64,000 bases of DNA from Poritiphilus flavus (GTDB taxonomy: Bacteria > Bacteroidota > Bacteroidia > Flavobacteriales > Flavobacteriaceae), in NCBI RefSeq assembly GCF_009901585.1, contig NZ_WXYO01000008.1:248001-312000 (forward strand). The letters run 5' to 3'. Shown here one piece after another: positions 35,991-43,954 of this stretch. Position 1 is the stretch's first letter. Each line of letters starts with the position of its first letter. A program made the translations under genes and the position numbers. The notes beneath the pieces were generated by a model. That model was not told the origin of the DNA and ran no database searches. It worked only from the letters and a program-made list of their open reading frames with translations.

Positions 35991-36021
35991 CCTAAACAAT
36001 TAGCTTACCTAACTGTTTAGG
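35991..36021. promoter_or_regulatory. Palindromic operator before the marR gene
   Basis: Left arm CCTAAACAATTAG (35991-36003), spacer CTTAC, right arm CTAACTGTTTAGG (36009-36021): 13-base arms with a single mismatch. It ends 15 bases before the marR start codon, so autoregulation is likely. Confidence 0.75.
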
Positions 36022-36043
36022 GTAAAATTAAAAATGAATAAGA

Positions 36044-36784
36044 CTAAAGTCCGCTGACGCGGTAGGGGAGGGACAGATCGCCGGAAGCGACACTGTACAC
36101 GCTATAAACCCCTAGTAAAGGCAGATCAGCGTTTGAAGTGTTTACCTGCATATATGCGGTAACCGCATCAAAACTGAAATGCTTTCTATTGTTCATACGA
36201 TACTGCGGGACGACCACTTTGATGGTATTTCCGCTGGTAATAACTGGAAAACCTGGAGAATCCATATACATGGGCATTCCCGGATTGGTAGTAGGCAGCG
36301 TTACCGAGGTATCGGCCTTTTTGAATTCTATCACTGACAGGCCGCCGTTTACTCGCTCATCCTTTCTGAGTACCACCCAGTGGGGATGCCAGATTACGCC
36401 ATCATCGTCATAAACCTGGTTAGCGTTTTCGTCCCAAAGCGGGGTATCGTCAAAATCCGGATGTGAAGTGAGCGCGAGGGCAACAATACCCTCAACTTTA
36501 GAAAACCCCACGTCTTCCGAAGAAAGACTGGTAGGAAAAACATAGCCTAAAACAGGGGCTCCGTCCATTTGTCCCGCCTTGGCAGGTACACTGGCGCCGG
36601 CATTACCCTTTACTTCTATGGAGAAGATCAATAGTTCCAGTTCTGGCTGGTAATTGACTTCTGCACTTGTGATTTTTAGGTCCTCCGTTGTCTGAAAATC
36701 CGGTGATTCATTTGTTTTTTGCCCATAGCAACTGTTCAGACTCAGCAGAAGAACAAAGGCAAAATGGATTAAAGTTGTTTTCAT
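36044..36784 (-). CDS. Probable exported hypothetical protein (lipoprotein-like)
   Basis: 246 residues. N-terminal hydrophobic run LIHFAFVLLLSLNSCYGQ: LNSC resembles a lipobox (Cys19), and a signal peptidase I site after YGQ is an alternative. The mature part is beta-rich, contains Asp/Asn-rich text (DENANQVYDDDG) and no enzyme motif. I do not recognise the family. It lies between the CxxC thioredoxin-like gene and marR on the same strand, and a TTAGTT-A-AACTAA palindrome sits 12 bases before its start. Confidence 0.65.
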   Translation of the reverse strand: MKTTLIHFAFVLLLSLNSCYGQKTNESPDFQTTEDLKITSAEVNYQPELELLIFSIEVKGNAGASVPAKAGQMDGAPVLGYVFPTSLSSEDVGFSKVEGIVALALTSHPDFDDTPLWDENANQVYDDDGVIWHPHWVVLRKDERVNGGLSVIEFKKADTSVTLPTTNPGMPMYMDSPGFPVITSGNTIKVVVPQYRMNNRKHFSFDAVTAYMQVNTSNADLPLLGVYSVYSVASGDLSLPYRVSGL

Positions 36785-36795
36785 GATAATTAAAA

Positions 36796-36808
36796 TTAGT
36801 TAAACTAA
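36796..36808. promoter_or_regulatory. Palindrome TTAGTTAAACTAA before the lipoprotein-like gene
   Basis: Perfect 6-base arms around one base. It shares TTAG/CTAA words with the palindromes at 35991 and 37102, suggesting one regulator. Confidence 0.5.
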
Positions 36809-36827
36809 CTATATGGTGTAAAAAATT

Positions 36828-37064
36828 TTAAGACTTTAAGTCTTCCAGCGCAGCCCCGAAATTGATGTGCAAAACATTATCGTCTATTACGAGTGCTGGT
36901 ACCGATTGTACCCCAAGGCCTTCAGCTACGGGTATCTGATCTGTTGACTGTCCCAGGTGAACGGTATGGACCCGGACCTTTCTGGGATCTACAAGATTTA
37001 GGATCTCTTCTTCTGCGTTGACACATACCGGGCATCCGGCATGATAGAATGTGGCATTTTTCAT
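36828..37064 (-). CDS. Small thioredoxin-like CxxC protein
   Basis: 78 residues. Thioredoxin/glutaredoxin-like fold with the redox pair Cys11-Pro-Val-Cys14 (FYHAGCPVCVNAEEE) and a cis-Pro motif in QSVPALVIDD at about 54-63. Likely a cytoplasmic thiol-disulfide carrier or arsenate-reductase/peroxide-linked small redoxin; partner unknown. Its promoter is well defined (37093-37123), with a palindrome filling the spacer. It is the first gene of a minus-strand group that ends with the Cys-rich MarR regulator. Confidence 0.82.
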   Translation of the reverse strand: MKNATFYHAGCPVCVNAEEEILNLVDPRKVRVHTVHLGQSTDQIPVAEGLGVQSVPALVIDDNVLHINFGAALEDLKS

Positions 37065-37092
37065 TGTATTGGATTTAAAATTAAACTTGGGA

Positions 37093-37123
37093 CAAATATA
37101 GTTAGTTAAACGAACTAAACAAA
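37093..37123 (-). promoter_or_regulatory. Promoter with embedded operator before the thioredoxin-like gene
   Basis: On the minus strand TTTG (complement of 37120-37123), exactly 19 bases, then TATATTTG (complement of 37093-37100). The spacer holds the palindrome TTAGTT-N5-AACTAA (37102-37118), so a bound repressor would occlude the promoter. Confidence 0.7.
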
Positions 37124-37182
37124 ATATTTAACGTTCCCTTAGGTTTTGGAGCTTCTATAGCTCTTGGGAATGGAGTGGATAA

Positions 37183-39348
37183 TCAGGCCTGATCCAATGC
37201 CAGCGGCATACTTCTAAGGCGCTCGCCGGTAAGACGGAAAACCGCATTGGCAATAGCGGCCCCTATGGGTCCAAGGGGTGGTTCCCCAACCGCTCCGGGT
37301 TTATCCGCATTTTCAAGGATCACTACTTCTATTTCTTTGGGAGCGTGTTTCATCAGGGCCATGGCGTATGGACCGTAAATCACGGGGCGTAATTCCCCAT
37401 TTTCAACCTGCATACGCTCGAACATAGAGGCGCTTAAGCCCATAATAATGGAACCTTCGCATTGAGCCCGGATCTGATCCGGGTTTACTGCCATGCCCGG
37501 ATCTATGGCACAGGTGACTTTATGAACTTTGATCTCATTTCCTTCAATGGATACCTCGGCAACCTGGGCACAAGGGGTATTTGCATCCGTAGAGGCAGCG
37601 AAGCCCATTGCCTTTCCATTGACCACCTGATCTGTCCAACCCGCTTTTTCAGCTGCGGCCTTGATCACCTCTTTCAGCCGGTGGCCACGTTCATCATCCT
37701 GGATCTGCGCCAGCCTGAATTCTACCGGATCTTTGCCAGCCTTCAAGGCCAGTTCATCTATAAAGCTCTCTACAGCAAAGGTATTTGCCAGGAGTCCGAG
37801 GCTACGCCACCAACTGGTCGCGAATGGCAGCCTTACCCTCCAGCAAACGGCCCGATGATTCGGAATAGCTCCGTACTGGTTGAATCCTCCTCGTATAGCA
37901 CCTACATCCGCGCCAAGGATGGGTTCGGCGATACCTGGAAGCAGTGGTGACCCAAAACCTACATCCCCACTGGAAAAATTGTGTTCCAGCGCTTGTATCA
38001 AACCGTCATCTCCAAGAACAGCTTTTAGTAGGTGATGGGTAGGAGGCCGGAACATGTCGTGCTGAAATTCTTCCTTTCTACTGAAGTAGTATTTTACCGG
38101 TTTTCCCACGGCTTTAGACATTAGAGCGGCCTGCACGGCATGAGGTGTATGAAGACGTCTTCCAAAACCTCCTCCCAGATAGGTAGGGATAATATTGACC
38201 TGTTCCGGATCCAGGTCCAGCCGGTCTGCCACTTCCTTTCTGGTTAGTCCGATCACCTGAGTGGAAATGTGAACGGTAACCTTATCACCGTCCACATAGG
38301 CCAGTGCCCCATTGGGCTCCAATTGGGCATGGGCACCTAACGGACTTGAGTATTCCGCGCTAATCAGCTGATCCGAACTCTCCAGTATGCGTTTGGCCTT
38401 TCCTTCCTTTTGGATGGTTTGGGGTTCCCCCTGACCCACCTGGATCATGGCTTCTATATCTTCGGTTTGCCAGTTCTTTTCGGTAATCCAGTTTACTTTG
38501 ATGGCCTCTTTGGCCTTTTCGGCCTCCGGGTAAGATTGGGCTACCACCCCCACAAAGTCCTCCTCCCGGATCACTTTTACCACCCCAGGCATATTTTCTG
38601 CCGCTGAGGCATCCACTTCTCCGAGGCGCGCGCCAATACTACTTGGGCGGACTACGGTTCCGTATAGCATATCCGGCATGCCAGCATCCATACCGAAGAT
38701 AGGCGCCCCAAATACTTTTTCCTTAAGATCAACACGGGGAACGGGTTTGCCTATGAATTGATAAGATTTTAATTCCTTTAACTGTGGGGTATCCGGAACT
38801 TCCCATTCGGTGACGCCATCGGCAATTTCCGCATAGGTCATAGAATTTCCCCCACTGCTAACACTGCCTTGTGAAGTGGACAGGCTCCCAACATCAACCC
38901 CCATTTTTTTTGCGGCTTCTATTTTGATCATTTCCCGCATAGTGGCTGCAAGTTCCCTTAAGGGTTGCCACAGACTGGAAATGGAAGTACTGCCACCCGT
39001 ACTGAATCCGTCTATATTGCCGGAAGCTGTCTGAGCATGAACAACCCTGATCTGCTCCATATTGACATCCAACTCGTCCGCTGCAATTTGCGCCAATCCG
39101 GTAAAGGTTCCCTGACCCATTTCTACTTTTGGGCTGTGCAGCAGTACCAGGTTGTCTTTAGTTATTTCAAACCAGAGTATAGGATCGTCTGTCTCCCCTA
39201 TATAGGAAAGGTCTGCCGAGTTTGCGAAACTCAAAATAGACCGGCGGATGGGGTGGCGGAAGAGGTATGCCCCTACCGCCAGGACACCGACGGTTCCAAG
39301 GGTACCCCGGATCAGAAACTTTCGTCTTGATACTTTCTTTTTGCCCAT
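37183..39348 (-). CDS. Molybdopterin-binding large subunit, isoquinoline 1-oxidoreductase (IorB)-like
   Basis: 721 residues from the ATG at 39348, which gives a twin-arginine signal (VSRRKFLIRGTLG) and so export of the folded enzyme. Xanthine-dehydrogenase-family aldehyde/N-heterocycle hydroxylase: GGSTSISSLWQPLR, GGGFGRRLHTP near 425, and GEPPLGPIGAAIANAV near the C-terminus with the catalytic Glu. The cofactor should be molybdopterin cytosine dinucleotide. Substrate cannot be inferred. It is translated right after the [2Fe-2S] subunit gene and the diheme cytochrome gene, forming one electron-transfer unit under a TetR regulator. Confidence 0.87.
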   Translation of the reverse strand: MGKKKVSRRKFLIRGTLGTVGVLAVGAYLFRHPIRRSILSFANSADLSYIGETDDPILWFEITKDNLVLLHSPKVEMGQGTFTGLAQIAADELDVNMEQIRVVHAQTASGNIDGFSTGGSTSISSLWQPLRELAATMREMIKIEAAKKMGVDVGSLSTSQGSVSSGGNSMTYAEIADGVTEWEVPDTPQLKELKSYQFIGKPVPRVDLKEKVFGAPIFGMDAGMPDMLYGTVVRPSSIGARLGEVDASAAENMPGVVKVIREEDFVGVVAQSYPEAEKAKEAIKVNWITEKNWQTEDIEAMIQVGQGEPQTIQKEGKAKRILESSDQLISAEYSSPLGAHAQLEPNGALAYVDGDKVTVHISTQVIGLTRKEVADRLDLDPEQVNIIPTYLGGGFGRRLHTPHAVQAALMSKAVGKPVKYYFSRKEEFQHDMFRPPTHHLLKAVLGDDGLIQALEHNFSSGDVGFGSPLLPGIAEPILGADVGAIRGGFNQYGAIPNHRAVCWRVRLPFATSWWRSLGLLANTFAVESFIDELALKAGKDPVEFRLAQIQDDERGHRLKEVIKAAAEKAGWTDQVVNGKAMGFAASTDANTPCAQVAEVSIEGNEIKVHKVTCAIDPGMAVNPDQIRAQCEGSIIMGLSASMFERMQVENGELRPVIYGPYAMALMKHAPKEIEVVILENADKPGAVGEPPLGPIGAAIANAVFRLTGERLRSMPLALDQA

Positions 39349-39350
39349 AG

Positions 39351-39833
39351 CTAAGGGATTTTCCGGGCCGCTTCCTTTTGCAGTTCCGCGGCCTTGTATA
39401 TAGCCTTGCGCATGCGATAATAGGTTGCACAGCGGCAAATATTTATAATATTATTATCTATATCCTCATCTGTTGGTTGTGGGATTTTCTCCAGCATGGC
39501 GGCTGCGGCCATCATAAATCCTGGCTGGCAGTAGCCACATTGCGGAACTACCTCCTCTATCCATGCCTGTTGTACAGGATGCGGGTTTGCTTCGGATCCC
39601 AGGCCTTCAATGGTAGTGATCTCCTTTCCCTCCGCGAATTTTACGGCATAGGAACAAGAACGCACTGCCTCACCATTCACGTGTATCGTACAGGCGCCAC
39701 AGGCGGCCTTCCCACAGCCAAATTTGGTGCCCTTGAGGTCCAGGACATCCCGGATAATCCACAGAAGAGGGGTATTGCCATCCGCTACTTCCACGGTTTG
39801 CGGGCTTTTGTTCAACTTAAAAGATATTTTCAT
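39351..39833 (-). CDS. [2Fe-2S] small subunit, isoquinoline 1-oxidoreductase (IorA)-like
   Basis: 160 residues. The plant-type ferredoxin cluster is seen as FGCGKAACGACTIHV with a later Cys (VRSC). The second, C-terminal cluster is CGYCQPGFMM plus INICRCATY, exactly the two [2Fe-2S] sites of molybdenum hydroxylase small subunits. It passes electrons from the Mo centre in the IorB-like subunit to an acceptor, here probably the cytochrome encoded immediately upstream. There is a two-base gap to the large-subunit gene. The protein lacks its own signal and would be exported with the Tat-dependent partner. Confidence 0.9.
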   Translation of the reverse strand: MKISFKLNKSPQTVEVADGNTPLLWIIRDVLDLKGTKFGCGKAACGACTIHVNGEAVRSCSYAVKFAEGKEITTIEGLGSEANPHPVQQAWIEEVVPQCGYCQPGFMMAAAAMLEKIPQPTDEDIDNNIINICRCATYYRMRKAIYKAAELQKEAARKIP

Positions 39834-39851
39834 TTGCTCAGATTATCGGAT

Positions 39852-40463
39852 TTACTCTTCAGGAATTATCGCACCACTATCAAACCAGGCTTTTACGGCT
39901 GTTATATAGGCTTCTTTGGGTACCGGGGGTTTCTCCCTGGGTCTACCCTCCGCGTCTACGCCTGGTTCCCAGGCCCATAGTACGAGTTCGTGTTCCGTAA
40001 GGTGATGCATTATGTCTTCGTGAGATCTGTTCCCGTTTCTAGCGCGATCCAGCATGCTTTTTGCGATTTCCGTCCTGCTCAGACCCTCCCATTGCATACT
40101 CATTGGAGCCAGGGACCATTCCGGGGCTCCCGGGACTCCGGAAAAGGAATTGTTTTCTGCCTGGTGGCAGGTATTACAGCGTACGGCCGGCATTCCGTGA
40201 TTGTCTGTCCCTCTTAATACACCAAAACGATGTGGATGACTATCTTCTCCCTGCTTCGGTGAATTGTCCGAAGGGTGGCAATTCACACAACGTTTGTGAG
40301 TAAGCACAGCCATCATTTGATCAAAAGCTTCAGAGTCCGTGAGCGGTGCCTCTTCCTGCTCCTCCGGGACCGGCGTATACTCCGATTCAGCTATGGGGTA
40401 GGCCATTGCCAAAACCAGGATGGTGACAAATAAAAAGGTCAATGAGGCCAGATATTTTCTCAT
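39852..40463 (-). CDS. Diheme c-type cytochrome
   Basis: 203 residues from the ATG at 40463. A signal/anchor segment (SLTFLFVTILVLAMAY) is followed by two heme attachment motifs: CVNCH at about 70 and CNTCH at about 106. Several Met and His residues further on (APMSMQW, HEDIMHH) could supply axial ligands. A TTG at 40484 would add seven residues but lies closer to the operator, so the ATG is preferred. It is the likely electron acceptor of the IorA/IorB-like hydroxylase, with which it forms an operon. A TetR-type palindrome lies 27 bases upstream. Confidence 0.82.
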   Translation of the reverse strand: MRKYLASLTFLFVTILVLAMAYPIAESEYTPVPEEQEEAPLTDSEAFDQMMAVLTHKRCVNCHPSDNSPKQGEDSHPHRFGVLRGTDNHGMPAVRCNTCHQAENNSFSGVPGAPEWSLAPMSMQWEGLSRTEIAKSMLDRARNGNRSHEDIMHHLTEHELVLWAWEPGVDAEGRPREKPPVPKEAYITAVKAWFDSGAIIPEE

Positions 40464-40489
40464 GTTTATCGGGCTTATAAACAAGTGAG

Positions 40490-40503
40490 TGAGTGATCAC
40501 TCA
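40490..40503. promoter_or_regulatory. Palindromic TetR-type operator before the cytochrome gene
   Basis: TGAGTGATCACTCA is a perfect 14-base palindrome inside GTGAGTGAGTGATCACTCA. A similar GTGAGT-containing palindrome lies before tetR at 41085-41098. Confidence 0.6.
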
Positions 40504-40557
40504 TGTCTTTTGGATATTTAAAATGTACGAAAATTTTGATACACTAGCAAATCTGCT

Positions 40558-41076
40558 TTAACCGTATTTACGGATCAGGAATTGTTTTAATGACATTTGC
40601 GCTTCTTTACCATCCCGCAGAATGGTCGTGGAGATCCCTTCAATAATATGACTAAGAATTTCCGCTTCTTTTTTTGGAGACTTATAGTCCAGTTGCGAAA
40701 ATGACCAGCTCAGTTTGTTGATCAGCGGTTGCATTTTGTTATCCTCAGAATAATCCGTTTCCCACTTGAGCTTGAACAGTAGTTTCCAAAACGGATATTC
40801 TTTAGCGGGAATTTCAAAAGGCAGGCTGATGGCCATCCGTATGGCCTTTTTGGGGTCTGCCTGAAGGATGATAGGGGCAAAGAGGTTGATCGTTCGTTCA
40901 CCGGCCTGCACTTTTATGGCGTCCAACAAACCCTTCTTACTCTTGTAATGACGAAAAATGAGACCTTCGGACACACCGGCCTTTTCAGCGATCCTACGTG
41001 TAGAAACGGCCGTGTAACCTTCGGAAGCGAACAGCTCCAGGGCAGTATTCAGGATTTTCTCTTTTTTACTGATCAT
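40558..41076 (-). CDS. TetR/AcrR-family transcriptional regulator
   Basis: 172 residues. N-terminal helix-turn-helix: ILNTALELFASEGYTAVSTRRIAEKAG and SEGLIFRHYKSKKGLLDAI at about 8-55. The C-terminal ligand-binding part is variable. It lies directly upstream of the cytochrome-IorA-IorB genes on the same strand and has palindromes both before itself and before the cytochrome gene, so it probably represses that cluster and itself. Ligand unknown, perhaps the hydroxylase substrate. Confidence 0.88.
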   Translation of the reverse strand: MISKKEKILNTALELFASEGYTAVSTRRIAEKAGVSEGLIFRHYKSKKGLLDAIKVQAGERTINLFAPIILQADPKKAIRMAISLPFEIPAKEYPFWKLLFKLKWETDYSEDNKMQPLINKLSWSFSQLDYKSPKKEAEILSHIIEGISTTILRDGKEAQMSLKQFLIRKYG

Positions 41077-41084
41077 AAATAGTG

Positions 41085-41098
41085 AGTAAGTACTTACT
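41085..41098. promoter_or_regulatory. Palindromic operator before tetR
   Basis: AGTAAGTACTTACT is a perfect 14-base palindrome starting nine bases before the tetR start codon; autoregulation is likely. Confidence 0.6.
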
Positions 41099-41124
41099 TT
41101 TGCTGTTTGCTTATGATCCGTCTA

Positions 41125-42741
41125 TCAGGGATCGAGGGATACCGTTATTGGCCAACCTTCAAATTGAGCGGCATCTTCATTTCGTACATCCACATTCCTC
41201 GGCCAGCATTCAAAAGTTACCTCCCTGTTCGATTTCTGAAAACGGATCAAACCATAACCGCCCCCTTTGGAAGGGCTTTCAGGATTTACATAGGCCCACA
41301 TACTGATCCTGTTTTCAAAACCATCCCTGTAGTCACCAGTCCAGGGTAAATTCGTATTCACATTAGGGTTGGTACCTGCCCGCTCGTCTTCAGGCCACCA
41401 CCATCTGCTATAGTAATCGTTTACTATCGCCGGAACCACAAAAGCCCATGGCCCGTCCCTGAACTCGTCAATACCGTGTTGTATTACCGTCGCCAGGTGT
41501 TGATCTCCGGCAATATGTACGGCATTCGCTTTTTTGATAAGGCGCAAGGCCTTGTTTCTTCCTGTTTGTGGCCAGCCATTGGAATCCAGGTCGGCATGTA
41601 GCCTGTTATCCAGGGAACCGTGAATATGCGCCCCGCCACAGAAGCCGGTTTGAGATAAAACGGCCTTGATCAGCGCGGTATCCCGCGATCCCCAATCGTC
41701 CAGGAACTTGAGCTGTCTTTCTCCTAAAAGTGTCAGTCCGGGCAAATCGATAGAAGCGGGATCGTATTCCGGGTTTCTTATGTGGTCTGGTCTGGGACCT
41801 TGCTGTGGAATCTTTCCTTCAGGGCCGGATTTAAACTTTCGGTCTTCTATAACGGCAAAATCAACGCCCCCGATTTCCAGATTCGTAAAGTAGACCCCAA
41901 TACTGCGGTTGATGGGCTCCGGATCATAAGGGTCCGGGAGATGCGCCGTCTGGCATCGTTCAACCATTTTTACATATTCCGGATGGTATTTGTAACCCCC
42001 GTCAGGACTTCCTGCGCTTACTGATACCTTGCCGTTTTCTCCCCAGAGATTGCCCTGTCCTATATCGTGATCATCCGGAATGCTTACACATGGCCTGTTC
42101 CTGAAGGTTTCACGGAACTGCAGTCCAAACTTGAGCCAGGCAGCCGTATGTTCCGTATGGTCATAGGATTGATCGCCGGCAAAAAAGATCAGGTCCGGGT
42201 CCTGGTAGTTAATATTCCTGACATAGTTTTCCCGCATACCCCTATCCTTGTTGGAGTTGCAGGAAAGCGCTGCCAGTACGATCTCGTCCTTGTTTATGGG
42301 ATCTTTACGTATAAGGCCTTCATAGTAGGCCTTTGGCCCGTGCAGAATACGGTATTTTACATCTTTGGAGTGGTCCCAGTCCGCGATCCGGAACAAAGCG
42401 CTCCATCCAAGTTCATTCACTGCCTTACTTTGAATTTCCTCCCATTGCCCATCCTTCCAGAGGGCTAATCGCACTTCGCGGGTCTCTTCGGGATATAGCG
42501 GATAAAGCTGTGCGGACAATTTAAGGACACCCTTATGTACGGTATAAAGTCCGAAAGCCACCACGCTGTCTCGATTTACGTTAAGGTCTATTATCTCGTT
42601 CCCCGGACGATTCCACCAATCATTCGTGGCAAGAGTGTCCAGCTCTGTAAACGGGGCTTTTAAAAAGTTTTTGTCATTTGTTTGTTTTTCCTGACAACAC
42701 AGGAATAAGCATAGGAGTACTAACAGCGTAATGTTTCGCAT
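41125..42741 (-). CDS. PhoD-like phosphatase/phosphodiesterase, lipoprotein
   Basis: 538 residues from the ATG at 42741, which opens a lipoprotein signal (TLLVLLCLFLCCQEK). The metallophosphoesterase core shows LIFFAGDQSYDH near 207, IPDDHDIGQGN near 243 (the PhoD-type DDHD motif), and IAGDQHLATVIQHG near 410. The family cleaves phosphomonoesters or diesters, often with iron and calcium. An upstream open stretch adds 33 residues without signal character and is not used. It follows the beta-lactamase gene after 37 bases on the same strand, so co-transcription is possible. Confidence 0.82.
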   Translation of the reverse strand: MRNITLLVLLCLFLCCQEKQTNDKNFLKAPFTELDTLATNDWWNRPGNEIIDLNVNRDSVVAFGLYTVHKGVLKLSAQLYPLYPEETREVRLALWKDGQWEEIQSKAVNELGWSALFRIADWDHSKDVKYRILHGPKAYYEGLIRKDPINKDEIVLAALSCNSNKDRGMRENYVRNINYQDPDLIFFAGDQSYDHTEHTAAWLKFGLQFRETFRNRPCVSIPDDHDIGQGNLWGENGKVSVSAGSPDGGYKYHPEYVKMVERCQTAHLPDPYDPEPINRSIGVYFTNLEIGGVDFAVIEDRKFKSGPEGKIPQQGPRPDHIRNPEYDPASIDLPGLTLLGERQLKFLDDWGSRDTALIKAVLSQTGFCGGAHIHGSLDNRLHADLDSNGWPQTGRNKALRLIKKANAVHIAGDQHLATVIQHGIDEFRDGPWAFVVPAIVNDYYSRWWWPEDERAGTNPNVNTNLPWTGDYRDGFENRISMWAYVNPESPSKGGGYGLIRFQKSNREVTFECWPRNVDVRNEDAAQFEGWPITVSLDP

Positions 42742-42778
42742 GGAGAATCGGCTTTTAAACAGAAAGATACTAATAATG

Positions 42779-43588
42779 TCAGTCCAGCGAAAAAAGTTGA
42801 TAGGTATAATCCAGTAATTCGGTGCCCCCGGCCTTACCATGTCCCGGAACCACTATTTCTATTTCCGGGAATTTTCTTTTGATCGCTTCGATGGTCCGGC
42901 TCCATTGTTCGGTATTAGCGTCTGCAAGGTTGCCCTTTTGGGCATTTAATGATTTTACCATACAGCCACCAAACAACAGCTTCTCCTCCGGGATGTAACT
43001 TACAATATTGTCCTTGCTATGGGCCTCTCCGGGATGGACATTGATGATGGTTTTATCCCCGACCTGAAGTTCCAGGGTCCCGGAAAAACCATGAATTGGA
43101 ACAACTTCCGACCCTTCAGCCGCTAATTTTATGGTCGCTTCATTGGCGTAGGAGGGAACATCCAGCTCATGAAAGGCCTTTAGTCCACCCAGGCAGTCAT
43201 TGTGAAAGTGATTGATCACTACCGCGGATATCTCGGCCCCGAGGTCCTTGGTAATCCATCGGATCAATTCCTGTGTACTCGGAATATTTGGTGGGGTATC
43301 CATTACTACTGCTTTTCTGTCGTTGACATAGACGAGGCCATTGCAGGCCACTTTTCCGTAACCAGGCGCATACAGGTAAGATATGTGTATAAAACTCTTA
43401 GAGCTTAGAGGTACAATTTTTATTTGTTCAAGATTGTAAGCCTCTCCAACATTCGCGGACTTACATGCTGAGAGGATCAGCAGGAGGCAGCATACAATGG
43501 GACAGATAGCCTTTTGAATACAATGTATTAATTTACGTCTGGGATAAAGAGACACAGGAATACAGTTTATATGGAATACGAAGATCAT
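42779..43588 (-). CDS. Subclass B1 metallo-beta-lactamase-like lipoprotein
   Basis: 269 residues. All six B1 zinc ligands are present: His127, His129 and Asp131 in NHFHNDCLGG, His190 in PGEAHSKDN, Cys209 in FGGCMVKS and His250 in VPGHGKAGG. The B1-specific Lys (CMVK) and GNLADANTEQW support the subclass. A lipobox LILSAC (Cys42) predicts outer-membrane anchoring. It should hydrolyse beta-lactams including carbapenems, if expressed. The ATG at 43588 overlaps the divergent gene by 18 bases; a GTG at 43555 is a reasonable alternative that leaves the lipobox in place. Confidence 0.87.
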   Translation of the reverse strand: MIFVFHINCIPVSLYPRRKLIHCIQKAICPIVCCLLLILSACKSANVGEAYNLEQIKIVPLSSKSFIHISYLYAPGYGKVACNGLVYVNDRKAVVMDTPPNIPSTQELIRWITKDLGAEISAVVINHFHNDCLGGLKAFHELDVPSYANEATIKLAAEGSEVVPIHGFSGTLELQVGDKTIINVHPGEAHSKDNIVSYIPEEKLLFGGCMVKSLNAQKGNLADANTEQWSRTIEAIKRKFPEIEIVVPGHGKAGGTELLDYTYQLFSLD

Positions 43589-43954
43589 AAAAAACTCTTA
43601 TTTGTTTACAACGCGGATTCGGGAATCCGAAATGCCATTTTAGACAGTGCGCATAAAATTCTGAGCCCGGCTACCTATGATTGTAATCTGTGTGATATTA
43701 CCTTCGGCATCTTTTCGGAGAACAAAGAATGGAAGGAATTCCGCGAAAGCAGCGAGCTGAAGATGGAGTTCCTTCACCGGGACGAATACCGCAAGCAGTA
43801 CGCTTCAAAATTCGGACCCAAGTTTACTTTTCCGATCGTTTTGTTTGATGACGGGCAGGAATTATCCGTCTTGCTGGGTACGGACAGCATAAACCAACTG
43901 CAATCCGCTGAAGAACTGATCACTGCATTGCAGCAAAGCCTGGCCGGTGCTTAA
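43571..43954 (+). CDS. Conserved-looking hypothetical protein
   Basis: 127 residues. No family recognised. Alpha/beta composition with LLFVYNADSG at the N-terminus, a Cys pair in YDCNLCDITFG near 38, and a strand-like FPIVLFDDGQELSVLLG near 90. No signal peptide, so probably cytosolic. The Cys-x2-Cys and the alternating fold could indicate a thioredoxin-related protein, but the support is weak. It diverges from the beta-lactamase gene and overlaps engB at the stop codons by four bases. Confidence 0.65.
   Translation: MEYEDHKKLLFVYNADSGIRNAILDSAHKILSPATYDCNLCDITFGIFSENKEWKEFRESSELKMEFLHRDEYRKQYASKFGPKFTFPIVLFDDGQELSVLLGTDSINQLQSAEELITALQQSLAGA

Noticed and set aside
39378-39980. 200-codon plus-strand open frame
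   Set aside because: It is antisense to the [2Fe-2S] subunit and cytochrome genes, whose cofactor motifs are beyond doubt.
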